A DNA stretch of 64,000 bases from Christensenella sp034926635. Lineage in GTDB: Bacteria; Bacillota; Clostridia; Christensenellales; Christensenellaceae. The notes beneath the pieces are model-generated. The model worked only from the letters and a program-made list of their open reading frames with translations. It searched no databases and had not been told where the DNA came from. The position numbers and the translations under genes were made by a program. Of the stretch, positions 50,506 through 60,367 are shown piece after piece. The first letter of the stretch is position 1. Every line of letters begins with the position of its first letter. The stretch is from contig JAYFQX010000012.1 of NCBI GenBank assembly GCA_034926635.1, positions 48,754 to 112,753 on the forward strand. The letters are read 5' to 3'.

Positions 50506-51202
50506 AAATTTCCTCCTCTTTTCCGTCCTGCCGCCTGCGCATTTTGCGCCAGTTCAAAAAGCCATAAATATCGTTGCAGAAAAAAACCGCAAAACAAACG
50601 ACCATCGGCAGATACGCCGGATTTTCCATCGCCGCGAGCACCCAAAGGATAATCAGCACCACATCGTTTGCAGCATAGGCGAGCGCATAGGCGCTGCTGC
50701 GGCAAAACATCAAATACGAGGCAAGGAAGCTTGTTGCAATCGAAACCGTGCTGAAAAAGAGATTTGCCGTATCCATTGCCTTGAGAACAAAATAAAAAAG
50801 CGTGGTAATCGCCACGGTAAGCACCGCCAGCCGTACGATCTTTCCTTTTGTAAGCCGCGCAACCTTCACCTCGCTTTTCCCTTTTTGATAGGGATGACGC
50901 AGCCACGAAACAATGGATAATGCCGCAATGGGCGCAGTCATTCCAAGGTAGGTGATCATTTCACCGTAGTAACGAAACTCCAGCGAAATCAGCGCATAAA
51001 GCAGGCTGAAAACCAGCGTCAGCGCCTGTCCCCATACGTCGCCCTTCGCCACAAAAATCAGGGCGGTCACGCCGACCAGCGACGCGGCGAGCGTAAGCAT
51101 ATGAAAGCTTTTCCCCATCCCAAAGGAAAGTACCACCAGTATAACAGAGCAGACCCAGAGGATCCATTCAAATTTTGTCAGGTTTGCAAACGGATTTCGC
51201 AT
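50498..51202 (-). CDS. pnuC: PnuC-family vitamin transporter (nicotinamide riboside type)
   Basis: A 234-residue, seven-helix membrane protein with the family segments WILWVCSVILVVLSF, YALISLEFRYYGEMITYLGMTAPIAALSIVSWLRHP, ANLFFSTVSIATSFLASYLMFCRSSAYALAYAANDVVLIILWVLA and the C-terminal NDIYGFLNWRKM with the key Trp/Asn. PnuC proteins carry nicotinamide riboside by facilitated diffusion; close relatives carry thiamin or other vitamins, so substrate is not certain. ATG 51202 has GGAGG eight bases upstream. Confidence 0.88.
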   Translation of the reverse strand: MRNPFANLTKFEWILWVCSVILVVLSFGMGKSFHMLTLAASLVGVTALIFVAKGDVWGQALTLVFSLLYALISLEFRYYGEMITYLGMTAPIAALSIVSWLRHPYQKGKSEVKVARLTKGKIVRLAVLTVAITTLFYFVLKAMDTANLFFSTVSIATSFLASYLMFCRSSAYALAYAANDVVLIILWVLAAMENPAYLPMVVCFAVFFCNDIYGFLNWRKMRRRQDGKEEEIYV

Positions 51203-51204
51203 TG

Positions 51205-51314
51205 TTGATTCCTCCAAAAAAAAAATAAGCACCCGTACCGCACATCTTCCAAGACCTAACGACGTGCGGGCGAATGCCCAATGCCGCGCTACCCGGTGGC
51301 AGCGAGGCGCAATA
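51205..51314 (-). ncRNA. structured pnuC leader ending in a terminator-like hairpin
   Basis: The 110-base leader between the predicted transcript start and the ribosome-binding site is GC-rich, with CCGCACGTC ... GATGTGCGG forming a stem near 51237-51270. A run of ten T's (minus strand) lies just after, directly before GGAGG. This suggests control by attenuation, perhaps by a vitamin-sensing riboswitch, but no known aptamer consensus was recognised. Confidence 0.45.
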
Positions 51315-51320
51315 TTGGAT

Positions 51321-51349
51321 AGTATAATATACACTTCTGGAAAACGCAA
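51321..51349 (-). promoter_or_regulatory. predicted promoter of pnuC
   Basis: On the minus strand TTGCGT (51344-51349) and TATACT (51321-51326) with a 17-base spacer. Confidence 0.55.
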
Positions 51350-51659
51350 GTCCTTCCGAACAAAACAGATGACCGTCCTGAATTTTTCGGAGATATAAAA
51401 AACAGATGGCAGCCCATTCTGTATTTTATTGAATATTGTGATTTCATATAGAAAATAAAATTTGTAATAAAACAAAAAACACTGTTGCAACCGCGGCTTT
51501 TTGGTCGTATTATTAAAATTATAAGCAAATAGTTGTATATTTTTTGACTTTTCAATCATATTTATCAAAGCATATTCTGTTATCCGCTTAAAAACAGGTA
51601 TGCAGCGTCATAAAACACCACGACAATCTACTATGGGTTTATTCTTGGGAGGTATCAAA

Positions 51660-54600
51660 ATGAAAAAACTAACAAAAACGATATTGATACTGACTCTTGC
51701 GGTATTGCTGGTATTCAGCAGCATGGCCGTCAGCTTTGCGCAGGAACCAATATCAGGGGAATCCGGTTCTGCAATAGTACAGGAGCCGCCCGTGACAGAA
51801 AGTGAGGCTCCCGCGTCAGAAGAACCCTCTGCGGATCCGGCAGCGACAGTTTCGCCGGAGCCGACAACAGCGGCGTCCGTCAGTGAAACACCAGTCAGCA
51901 GCGAAGAAATTACGGCAAAAGAAAGCGAAGTCCCGCAGGCGGAAGGAACCATTGCGCCGCAGGCGGAATCGACTGCTTCGGCATCTGCTTCAGGATCGCC
52001 GGATTTATCGGCAATGGCTAGCGCGCTTGCCTCGCCGGTTCCGGGTGCGGATATCGCAAAAATAGGCGATCAAACCTATTCCACAATTGCTCTTGCCCTT
52101 GCCGCCGCGCAAGACGGAGATACTATTGAGATCATCTCCGAAGGAACTTTTACCGAAGACTTAACCATCAATAAAATTGTTCGTATCGTTGGTCTTGGCA
52201 GCGATAAAACAACAATTAAAGGTAAAATCCAGATTTACGGCTGTACTGGGGATATCTCGGGGCTTCGTATTGAAAACAACACCGCCACGGCGTACGGCAC
52301 GGCACTGATTACATTCCCGGTCGCTCAAGATGCCGCGAATTTAATTCTGACGGATTGCGTAGTGGAGGATAACGATACCGCATTCCGCGTAGAAAGCGCA
52401 GGCTCGTCGTTAACGCTTAATAACACCAATGTCACCGGCAGCGCCCATTACGGGGTCGGTCTGCGGAACATCAATCAAACGCTGACGGTAAACGGCGGTT
52501 CCATCACCGGCTGGGGCGCTATTATGACTTCTGCGGGCAGTCTTCCTGACGGCACCGCAAACAGCGGAACTTCGATTCATGTTACAAACGCCTCCATTGT
52601 TTCGAACGGAGGTTCTACCGGCGAATGTTACGGCGCTATCGTATTACAGGAAAGCTATCACGGCGTAACCCTCACTATTACCGGCTCTCAGGTTATCGGT
52701 CAGGGCGCAAACACTTTGGCGCTGGACATCAGGGCTTACGACAGCACCGTTCATATTATCAACTCCACATTGCGCGCAAACAGCCTTGTGTATCACGCAG
52801 GGGCAGAAGATGCGTATGGCGCAGTCACCTTGAGCCATAACAGCACATTTGAAAAGGTTTATACCACGCCTTCGCAGGCTCCGAAAACAGATTTGATCAT
52901 TGATTCCGCTTCCAGCATCGAATGCACGCCCATTGAAAACGGCGGAACCTATCCGATCGTCAAACGCGCGCAGGATATCGTCAAGATCGGCGACGTCTCA
53001 TACAATGTCGTTACCGGCGGAAGCATTGAAGACACGATTGCCCAAGCTTCTCCCGGGTCGGTCGTCAATGTCCAGAAAGGGACGTATCAAGCCGCGAAGA
53101 GCACCGGTTTTGTGATTGACAAGGCCATTACGCTGCAGGGCAACGGCGCCACGCTCAAGCCGTTTGGCAATAGCGATATTCTCAAAATAACCGCGGACGG
53201 CGTAACGATTGACGGCTTTACTCTGGACAGCGCGGCAGCAACGGGCGCGTATAATCTCAGCGTCCGCTTAAGCGGTCAGGGTGCAACCATCCAAAACTGT
53301 ATCTTCCAGCAGGGTAACGTCACAAACAACAACGGCAATTTGAGCAATGCCGCAATTGTCAGAAGCGGCGACGGTACGGCGAAAACAACCGTTACCAATT
53401 GTACGTTTAACGCGCATCCCAATGGTTCGTGGAATGTAATCCTCGGCGGAACAGCCCCGCTTGATTTTACAAACAATACTGTAAACGGTACTTACGCCTC
53501 TGTTTTCGGCGGATTTACAAGCAACCAGAACTCAGCTTATAACATAAGCAACAACACTATAACTTTTGATGCAAACAGCCCTCTGCAAGCCTCTTTGGGC
53601 TATGCGGGCGTCTTTGGTATCGCAAATTCCAGCGCAGGGACATTCAGCATTAAAAACAACGTGATTAAGAACGCCGAAAGGTTATTCGTCATCAGCAATA
53701 CCAACAGGGAATTCGGTGCGGGCGACATCACCGGAAACCAGTTTATCAACTGCGATAAGGAACTGGTGGTAAACGTCGAAACCGTTAAAACGGTAGATTT
53801 AAGCAGTAACTTTACAAGCGACGACGGGATCAGCGGCAAACTGCCTGATGTCAGCTATGCTTCAGGTCTTTCCGCGGCAAGCATTCCTAATTTGAAGCTT
53901 TATCCGTATTATGCGGATGCGCAGATGACAAACCTTCTCGCGGATGTCAGCGGCGTTTCCCTCACAAAATCGGAGACAACCATCGCCGTAGGGAACAAAG
54001 AAATAGTAGGCGTAACGGTTTTACCTGCAAATGCCGAAAATAAAACCGTATCATTTTCCAGCAGCAACGATGCCGTCGCATCCGTAGACAGCACAACGGG
54101 ACTTGTTACCGCAAACAGCGTAGGTACGGCGGTGATAACGGCAACAACTCAAAAGAACGGCTTGACGGCCGCGCTCACTGTGACCGTAGTGAATCATTCC
54201 GAAGGCACAAGCGGCGTGGTGGTAAAACCTCCTGTTGTGGACAACACACTGGATGACGATACAATAAAATCGGCGATTGCATCCGGAAATGACGGCGATT
54301 CCATCATCATTCAGGTCGCGGAAGAGAACAAAGAAGATATTACTCTTTCATCAAACGTTATTCAGGAAGGAATTCTTAAAGCCGCAGATGGCGGAGCGCA
54401 GCAGATCGTGATAGAAACCACCGACAGCAACGGTAAAAAAGCAACGATCACCATGGATTTGAGCAAAGCGGATGCAAACGCGGTAAAAGATATGAATCTC
54501 GGCTTTGTGAACAGCGTTAAAAGCAGCGTCGCACAAATTGCCAAGGCTGAACTACCCAAGGATGCAACCGTGCATTACATCAGCATGACGCATAGCGGCA

Positions 54601-54980
54601 CATTCCCCTGCCCTATTACCATCACTACTTACGTAGGCGACAAATACCAGCCTGGCGAAACTGTATATCTGTATTGGATTAGCGAATCCGCAGACGCATT
54701 GCTCGAAGAGCAGGCATTGGTGGTCGATGCTAACGGCAATATCACGTTTACGATAAATCATGCGTCTTCTTACGTGGTAACGGATAACAGGCAAAAAAAT
54801 CAGTCTGCAGCAACCCCGACACCGGGTGCATCGTCCACGTCTTCCCCAACCACAAGCGGGTCCGTAAAAACAGGCGATACCAAAGATATGACGCCATTTA
54901 TCATCGTTTCGGTTGTCGCAGCCGCAGTACTGATCATCCTGATCGTTTCAAAATTACGGCATAAAAACAGTAAGGCATAA
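51660..54980 (+). CDS. large secreted beta-helix surface protein with Ig-like domain and C-terminal anchor
   Basis: A 1106-residue exported protein: signal peptide (MKKLTKTILILTLAVLLVFS...), a Ser/Glu/Pro linker (about 30-130), a right-handed beta-helix domain (about 135-415), a second one (about 420-750), a Big_2 Ig-like domain (VSLTKSETTIAVGNKEIVGVTV..., about 765-845), a mixed C-terminal domain, and a tail SVKTGDTKDM, then a membrane helix and RHKNSKA. The tail resembles sorted surface proteins but the signal is xVKTG, not LPXTG. The two helix domains share IVKIGD(V/Q)xY-type openings, suggesting internal duplication. Likely carbohydrate binding or adhesion; no catalytic motif is seen. GGGAGG precedes ATG 51660. 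Confidence 0.85.
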   Translation: MKKLTKTILILTLAVLLVFSSMAVSFAQEPISGESGSAIVQEPPVTESEAPASEEPSADPAATVSPEPTTAASVSETPVSSEEITAKESEVPQAEGTIAPQAESTASASASGSPDLSAMASALASPVPGADIAKIGDQTYSTIALALAAAQDGDTIEIISEGTFTEDLTINKIVRIVGLGSDKTTIKGKIQIYGCTGDISGLRIENNTATAYGTALITFPVAQDAANLILTDCVVEDNDTAFRVESAGSSLTLNNTNVTGSAHYGVGLRNINQTLTVNGGSITGWGAIMTSAGSLPDGTANSGTSIHVTNASIVSNGGSTGECYGAIVLQESYHGVTLTITGSQVIGQGANTLALDIRAYDSTVHIINSTLRANSLVYHAGAEDAYGAVTLSHNSTFEKVYTTPSQAPKTDLIIDSASSIECTPIENGGTYPIVKRAQDIVKIGDVSYNVVTGGSIEDTIAQASPGSVVNVQKGTYQAAKSTGFVIDKAITLQGNGATLKPFGNSDILKITADGVTIDGFTLDSAAATGAYNLSVRLSGQGATIQNCIFQQGNVTNNNGNLSNAAIVRSGDGTAKTTVTNCTFNAHPNGSWNVILGGTAPLDFTNNTVNGTYASVFGGFTSNQNSAYNISNNTITFDANSPLQASLGYAGVFGIANSSAGTFSIKNNVIKNAERLFVISNTNREFGAGDITGNQFINCDKELVVNVETVKTVDLSSNFTSDDGISGKLPDVSYASGLSAASIPNLKLYPYYADAQMTNLLADVSGVSLTKSETTIAVGNKEIVGVTVLPANAENKTVSFSSSNDAVASVDSTTGLVTANSVGTAVITATTQKNGLTAALTVTVVNHSEGTSGVVVKPPVVDNTLDDDTIKSAIASGNDGDSIIIQVAEENKEDITLSSNVIQEGILKAADGGAQQIVIETTDSNGKKATITMDLSKADANAVKDMNLGFVNSVKSSVAQIAKAELPKDATVHYISMTHSGTFPCPITITTYVGDKYQPGETVYLYWISESADALLEEQALVVDANGNITFTINHASSYVVTDNRQKNQSAATPTPGASSTSSPTTSGSVKTGDTKDMTPFIIVSVVAAAVLIILIVSKLRHKNSKA

Positions 54981-55030
54981 AGCCTTTCCATAAAAAAACG
55001 ACTGCACCCGCGGGTACAGTCGTTTTTTAT
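54973..55030 (+). terminator. terminator of the surface protein gene (copy 1 of a duplicated element)
   Basis: Stem ACGACTGCACCCG / CGGGTACAGTCGT with flanking A-run and T-run, useful in both directions between convergent genes. The same sequence, with identical 19-base 5' flank AGGCATAAAGCCTTTCCAT, recurs at 60725-60785. Confidence 0.92.
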
Positions 55031-55083
55031 GTCATAATAACAAATTTTCAAATACCTTTTACCAATCTTCTGTTCCTCAGTAA

Positions 55084-56628
55084 TTAAAGCTGTCGATTTT
55101 GGTACTCAGCAATCGCATCAAAAGCTCCTGAGGCTTCAATCCCCCGATAAAGCATATCATAAATTCCATATAATTCTTCATAACGCTGCATATTTTTGTT
55201 ATCCGGTTCATACCGTCGGTCAATCCGCACAAATTGCTGCGTAGCCTCTGGAATATTCCCATATAATCCTGCCCCCACTGCGCCGATAATTGCACAACCT
55301 ATAATAGAAGCGTCTTCTACAACAGGTTTTTCTACGGGTACGCCATACATATCTGCCTGTACCTGATTCCACAAATCAGATTTCGTCGGCCCTCCAATGA
55401 TACAAACACGCTCGATCGGAACACCTGATTTCTTCAGGCTTTGCATCATATCCTTATGCTCCATGGTGATTCCCTCAATGACCGCCCGCGCCATACATGA
55501 ACGATCGTGTGCATAGGTTAGCCCAAAAAAAGTCCCACGCGCATTATCATTCCACCGCGGCGTACCTGCCGTTGCAAAATAAGGAAGCATAATCAACCCC
55601 TTTGCCCCTGCAGGAGACTGTGCAATCAATTCGTTGAGCAGAACATAAACGTCTTTTCCTTCACGCCTAGCGATTTCATGTTCCTGCGTCGCAATCTCGT
55701 CTCGAAACCAGCGAAAAATCCCTGCCGATCCTTTTTGCCATCCTTCCAGTTCGAATGCACCCGGCACTGCGTGGTTTACCACCATAAACGAACCTTTCGG
55801 GTCGCGGTAGGGTCGGTCAAGGAACGCAAGACACATACCGCCTGTACCCATAGAAACAGAAAGCGCCCCTGGTCGGACAACCCCCGCGCCGATGCACGCA
55901 CACGTTTGATCTCCCGCACCCATAATCACCGGAAGGCCAGCAGGAAGTCCTGTCCTTTCGCCTGCCGCCCGCGATACCTCGCCAATCGTCTTTCCTGATT
56001 CCATTGGGCGCGAAAACATAGAGGTGTCCACATGAAATAAATCAACCATTTTTTGGCTCCACTTATGGTTATCCGCATCCCACACACAATAAAACCCCGC
56101 ATTTGTTTCCGAAACATAATAATCATCTGCGCCAAGGGCCCTTAAAATATAATCCTCCAGTTGCACTACCTTATGCGTCCTTTCCCAGACCTCCGGTTCG
56201 TGCTTCTGTATCCACATAACTTTTGGCAGGATCCATGCCGGGTTGTTTGGTACTCCAGTAATCTGATAGAATTCTTGCTCCGAAATCTTGCTCCGAATAA
56301 ATTCCGCCTCTTTTTCCGGTCGTGCGTCCTGCCAGGAAAACATTTTCATCGGTTTTTCGTCTGCATCGAGGAAAATTGCGCATGCGCGCTGCGTTGACAC
56401 GCTTACGCATACCAATTCCTCAGCAGCCTGCAATTTTCCAACCGCCTGCCTGCACGCATCCAGAGTCGCGTCTAATATCAGTGCGGCATCTTGTTCCACC
56501 CAACCCGGTTTTGGATAAACACTACCATATTCTATATATGCTTTGGAAATTTCATTTCCTTTTGTATCAAACACAACCGTTTTTGTACCAGTCGTACCAA
56601 CATCGATTCCAACGATATATTTTTCCAT
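55084..56628 (-). CDS. FGGY-family carbohydrate kinase (xylulokinase-like)
   Basis: A 514-residue sugar kinase. It has the actin-fold phosphate-1 loop GIDVGTTGTKTVVFDTKG, a substrate-domain STQRACAIFLDADEKPMKMFSWQDARPEKEAE, the hinge GAGDQTCACIGAGVVRPGALSVSMGTGG and the adenosine segment GGPTKSDLWNQVQADMYGVPV. The sugar cannot be fixed from motifs; xylulose, ribulose or another ketose is possible. It is last in the minus-strand importer operon and presumably phosphorylates the imported sugar. Confidence 0.92.
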   Translation of the reverse strand: MEKYIVGIDVGTTGTKTVVFDTKGNEISKAYIEYGSVYPKPGWVEQDAALILDATLDACRQAVGKLQAAEELVCVSVSTQRACAIFLDADEKPMKMFSWQDARPEKEAEFIRSKISEQEFYQITGVPNNPAWILPKVMWIQKHEPEVWERTHKVVQLEDYILRALGADDYYVSETNAGFYCVWDADNHKWSQKMVDLFHVDTSMFSRPMESGKTIGEVSRAAGERTGLPAGLPVIMGAGDQTCACIGAGVVRPGALSVSMGTGGMCLAFLDRPYRDPKGSFMVVNHAVPGAFELEGWQKGSAGIFRWFRDEIATQEHEIARREGKDVYVLLNELIAQSPAGAKGLIMLPYFATAGTPRWNDNARGTFFGLTYAHDRSCMARAVIEGITMEHKDMMQSLKKSGVPIERVCIIGGPTKSDLWNQVQADMYGVPVEKPVVEDASIIGCAIIGAVGAGLYGNIPEATQQFVRIDRRYEPDNKNMQRYEELYGIYDMLYRGIEASGAFDAIAEYQNRQL

Positions 56629-56644
56629 CTTATTCTACTCCATG

Positions 56645-57652
56645 TCATTCGGTTGTTTTTGCTGTTTTACCCCTATGTTTGAGCTCATCAATACTAATAT
56701 TCGCTTTGGACTGGCGCCGTTTTTGTGATGTCGCATCAAATCCTACTGCAGCAATCAAGACAACGCCGGTAATAATCATCTGATAATATTCCGTAACACC
56801 CGTGAGAATCAATCCATTCTTTAGGACGCCCATAATCAAGATGCCGAACAAAACACCCGAAAGCTTACCTTCGCCCCCGGCAATAGAGACGCCGCCCAAT
56901 ACAACCGCTGTAATTACTTCAAACTCCAGACCGATTCCCACACGCGGCTGCCCCGAGTTCAGCCTGGAAACCAGAATCACACCGGAAAAAGCAGCCAAAA
57001 GTCCTGCAAGGGCATAAACCAAATATTTAATTTTCTTTACGTTAACACCAGAAAGTCTTGCAACTTCATCATTGCTCCCTACGCCGTAAAAATACCGTCC
57101 AATCGTCGTTCGGTTCAAAAATAGCCACCCTAAGGCAAACACCGCTGCAAAAATAATAACCGGAATCGGAATAACACCAATTGTTCCCTGCCCAACCAGC
57201 GTAAACGATTCATCGAATCCAAAAATTGGTTTTGCTTCCGTCACTACATAAATAACGCCGCGAAATGCTTCCATTGTAGCCAATGTTGCGATTAACGGCG
57301 GTACATTTAGTTCATTTATGACTACCCCATTCACAAGTCCGATGCCAACACCGCACGCAATCGCCAGCAAAACTGCTACAGGTACAGGTATTCCAAAATT
57401 CAGGACGGAAACAGCAACTACAATTACAGCAAACCCCTGTGTTGTCCCTACCGACAGGTCAAGCCCTCCGGCAATCAAACAAAATGCCATTCCAATCGCT
57501 ACGATCCCCGATATTGAAATGTTCCTCAAAATCTGCATAATGTTATCTACGCCGACAAACGCCGGTTCCAGAATGGTAAATAGTACGCAAAGCGCTACTA
57601 ACACCAATACAATGGCGTATTTCCTAAAAAAGTCTCCTCTATTTTGCTTCAT
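56645..57652 (-). CDS. ribose-type sugar ABC transporter permease
   Basis: A 335-residue membrane permease of the RbsC/XylH class, about ten helices. It has the conserved IAGGLDLSVGTTQGFA, ATMEAFRGVIYVVT and GGVSIAGGEGKLSGVLFGILIMGVLKNGL segments. ATG 57652 overlaps the upstream ATPase gene's end by 14 bases with GAGGAGG upstream, so the two are coupled. The single permease presumably works as a homodimer. Confidence 0.92.
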   Translation of the reverse strand: MKQNRGDFFRKYAIVLVLVALCVLFTILEPAFVGVDNIMQILRNISISGIVAIGMAFCLIAGGLDLSVGTTQGFAVIVVAVSVLNFGIPVPVAVLLAIACGVGIGLVNGVVINELNVPPLIATLATMEAFRGVIYVVTEAKPIFGFDESFTLVGQGTIGVIPIPVIIFAAVFALGWLFLNRTTIGRYFYGVGSNDEVARLSGVNVKKIKYLVYALAGLLAAFSGVILVSRLNSGQPRVGIGLEFEVITAVVLGGVSIAGGEGKLSGVLFGILIMGVLKNGLILTGVTEYYQMIITGVVLIAAVGFDATSQKRRQSKANISIDELKHRGKTAKTTE

Positions 57653-59153
57653 TGACTCGTTCCTCCTCGCCTGCCGCAACCTTTAATATGCGTTCTTGGC
57701 TCATTTCCTCTTTGTTTAGCTCTCCTACAATTTTTCCATCATACATCACGAGGGCTCTGTCGCTCATTCCAATTACCTCCGGCAGTTCCGAACTGATCAT
57801 AATAATGCTTTTTCCCTGTCGTTTCAAATTGTTAATAATCGTATAAATCTCGTGCTTTGCCCCAACGTCTATCCCCCTCGTCGGTTCGTCAAATATAATA
57901 ACGTCGGAATCCGTGGCTAACCACTTACCGATTACTACCTTTTGCTGGTTTCCGCCGGAAAGATTTTTGGCGAGTTGTTCTTTGGAAGGCGTTTTTACGC
58001 GCAGCGACCGAATATATTCTTCACTGATGCCAGCATCCGCTTTTTTATCGATCACCAACCCTGCTTTTGCTATTTTGTCCAACACGGAAAACGACATATT
58101 AAACTGCAAATTTTGGTTTAGGAGCAATCCCTGCGCTTTCCTGTCTTCCGGTAAAAGTACAATCCCTGCGCGAATAGCATCCCTCGGGCTGCGTATTGAT
58201 ACTTTTTTTCCGTTTCTTTTGATTATCCCAGCTGCTTTATCTGCACCGAATAACGCCCTTGCAAGCTCTGTTCTGCCCGCACCCACAAGCCCGGTCAGTC
58301 CCAGCACTTCACCTTTCCTCAGATTAAAGTTGATATTCTTTACTTTACTGGAATACATATTCTTTACTTCCAACACGATTTCATCATTCTTGCAAGATTC
58401 ATATGGGTAATCAATATTGATCTCCCTCCCAACCATGTCTGTAATCAACTGTGCACGATTTGTATCCTCTACATTACGTTTGGTAATATACTCCCCGTCC
58501 CGCATAACTGTAACGCAATCGCATATTTCAAATATTTCTTCCATTCTATGCGAGATATACACAATCGCAGTTCCTCGTTCTTTGAGCCTCTTCATCAATT
58601 CAAACAAATGTTCCAGTTCTTTATTAGTCAATGTTGCCGAAGGTTCATCCATCACGATCAGCTTCGCCTCATTTGCCACAGCCTTTGCGATTTCTGTCAT
58701 CTGCTGCTGTGCAACGCTCAGATCCGCTACACGAGCGCATGGATCGACTTGCATCTTCAATTCCCCAAATATTTTTTTTGTTTTTTCTATCATTTCTTTA
58801 GGTTTGATAAAAATTCCCGAACGAATCTCTTTCCCAAAGAAGATGTTTTCATAAACCGTTAAACTCGGAAACAGGTTAAACTCCTGATAGATCACGCTGA
58901 TCCCCATTTCGATCGCTTTTGATGGTAAATATTCCCGATAGGTATTTCCATCGAAAATGATTTCCCCTGCGTCACATTTTTGGGAACCTGACAATATTTT
59001 AATCAGGGTTGATTTTCCCGCGCCATTTTCGCCGATCAATGCATGTATTTCGCCTTTTTTCACCTGTAAGGTGACATCATTACATGCAACGACACCCGGA
59101 AACAATTTTGTAATGCCCCGCATCTCAAGCAGGTATTTGTTGTTCTCGCTCAT
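57639..59153 (-). CDS. ribose-type sugar ABC transporter ATP-binding protein
   Basis: A 504-residue protein with two fused ABC domains. N-terminal half: Walker A IGENGAGKSTLIK (about residue 39), Q-loop YQEFNLF, a signature loop read as LSVAQQQM, Walker B LIVMDEPSATLT. C-terminal half: degenerate Walker A GLVGAGRTELAR, signature LSGGNQQKV, Walker B VIIFDEPTRGIDVG. This asymmetry (second P-loop lacking GKS) is normal for RbsA-type ATPases. GGGAAGGG precedes the ATG. Confidence 0.94.
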   Translation of the reverse strand: MSENNKYLLEMRGITKLFPGVVACNDVTLQVKKGEIHALIGENGAGKSTLIKILSGSQKCDAGEIIFDGNTYREYLPSKAIEMGISVIYQEFNLFPSLTVYENIFFGKEIRSGIFIKPKEMIEKTKKIFGELKMQVDPCARVADLSVAQQQMTEIAKAVANEAKLIVMDEPSATLTNKELEHLFELMKRLKERGTAIVYISHRMEEIFEICDCVTVMRDGEYITKRNVEDTNRAQLITDMVGREINIDYPYESCKNDEIVLEVKNMYSSKVKNINFNLRKGEVLGLTGLVGAGRTELARALFGADKAAGIIKRNGKKVSIRSPRDAIRAGIVLLPEDRKAQGLLLNQNLQFNMSFSVLDKIAKAGLVIDKKADAGISEEYIRSLRVKTPSKEQLAKNLSGGNQQKVVIGKWLATDSDVIIFDEPTRGIDVGAKHEIYTIINNLKRQGKSIIMISSELPEVIGMSDRALVMYDGKIVGELNKEEMSQERILKVAAGEEERVNEAK

Positions 59154-59195
59154 TTTTTCGCCCTTCCCGTTTCTGTTTGTCCATCCCGCAAGCAT

Positions 59196-59222
59196 TTTAA
59201 GGGCGGCTGCATGCCGCCCTTA
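59196..59222 (-). promoter_or_regulatory. hairpin between binding-protein and ATPase genes
   Basis: On the minus strand AAGGGCGGC-ATGCA-GCCGCCCTT without a good T-run. In sugar importer operons, a hairpin here usually stabilises the binding-protein part of the message so that it is made in excess; that role is inferred. Confidence 0.65.
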
Positions 59223-59246
59223 GAATACTTGTCAGTAAAACTTTTC

Positions 59247-60266
59247 TTAATAGTTGGCCATAACGTCATCATAGGAAAGCGGTTTGAATTCAAAATAATA
59301 TTCCGCCGGGACCTCTTCTCCTGCTTTGATTTGCTCAATCAATTCAATTGTCTTTACACCGATTTGCTTATTCATCAAATCCACTGTCGCTTTCATCGGA
59401 CTCCCTTCCTTGATCAACGCAATCGCCTGATCTACAGCGTCCGCACCGCCAACATAATATTTATCATAGTCTTCCGCCGGAATCATTGATTTCAAGGCTT
59501 CTGTTGCACCGATTGCAGCCGTATCATCCGAATCTCCCATAACGATACGGACATTTGGATGCGCTTGATAAATTGTTTCCATAGCTTTCATACCGGTTTC
59601 CACATCGTTTGCTTGTTCTTCGGCAACAATCTTACCTGTTGGGAATGCTTTTAGGAAAGCGTCTTTAATCCCTTCTATCCGAATAACACTGGGTTTATAG
59701 TCAAACATCCCCAAAATTGCCGCTTCCACTTCCTGATCCGGATAATTTTCCTGTGCCCATTCTCCTGCGAGTTTACCGATTGCTTCCCCATAGGCGTACT
59801 CGTCCAATACCATATTTACCGTTGCGCCTTCCACTGCTGTCCAACGGGCAATAAACGGAATTCCCTTTTCAACGGACTTCTGACATATATTCTGCAGCGA
59901 TCCCTCATCAATTGTATCTACAACAATTGCATCTACACCCTGATTTACAAATGTCTCTGCTTGATTCATTTGTGTTGCCGCATCGTTTTTTGCATCTTGC
60001 AGATTGATTTTATAACCGATTTCATCTGCTTTCTCTTTTTGACCATCGTTCACCAGGATAAAAAACTGCCATGAAGAATCCATACAGGAAACGCCAACTT
60101 TTGTGCCAGCCCCATCCTCGGCGGCTTCTGCCGGTTGCGCTGCTGTTTCTTCGGCCTTAGAAGCGTCAGCTTCTCCTGTGCTTTCCGAAGCAGCAGGCGC
60201 ACACGCGGTAAACAGCATTGCCACGATTACCATAGCCATTACAACAACATACAATTTCTTTTTCAT
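59247..60266 (-). CDS. sugar ABC transporter substrate-binding lipoprotein (RbsB family)
   Basis: A 339-residue lipoprotein: signal peptide with lipobox FTAC (Cys at about 21), a Glu/Ala/Ser linker (about 25-50), then a type I periplasmic-binding fold (GVSCMDSSWQFFILVNDGQKEKADEIGYKI..., QGVDAIVVDTIDEGSL, GDSDDTAAIGATEAL, YVGGADAVDQAIALIKEG). First gene of the importer operon, preceded by GGAGG. The ligand is not deducible. Confidence 0.92.
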   Translation of the reverse strand: MKKKLYVVVMAMVIVAMLFTACAPAASESTGEADASKAEETAAQPAEAAEDGAGTKVGVSCMDSSWQFFILVNDGQKEKADEIGYKINLQDAKNDAATQMNQAETFVNQGVDAIVVDTIDEGSLQNICQKSVEKGIPFIARWTAVEGATVNMVLDEYAYGEAIGKLAGEWAQENYPDQEVEAAILGMFDYKPSVIRIEGIKDAFLKAFPTGKIVAEEQANDVETGMKAMETIYQAHPNVRIVMGDSDDTAAIGATEALKSMIPAEDYDKYYVGGADAVDQAIALIKEGSPMKATVDLMNKQIGVKTIELIEQIKAGEEVPAEYYFEFKPLSYDDVMANY

Positions 60267-60323
60267 TCTTTTCCTCCAAGAATTATATTTTTCAGGGTAT
60301 AAATATCCCCTAAAAATCATATT

Positions 60324-60351
60324 ATTAAAATACTATTCATTAAAATACTAT
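60324..60351 (-). repeat. two direct repeats upstream of the sugar-binding-protein gene
   Basis: ATTAAAATACTAT occurs twice (60324-60336 and 60339-60351), 15 bases apart, about 60-85 bases upstream of the start codon. Phased direct repeats at this place suggest a regulator binding site. Confidence 0.5.
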
Positions 60352-60367
60352 CTATTTAGTTTTAAGC

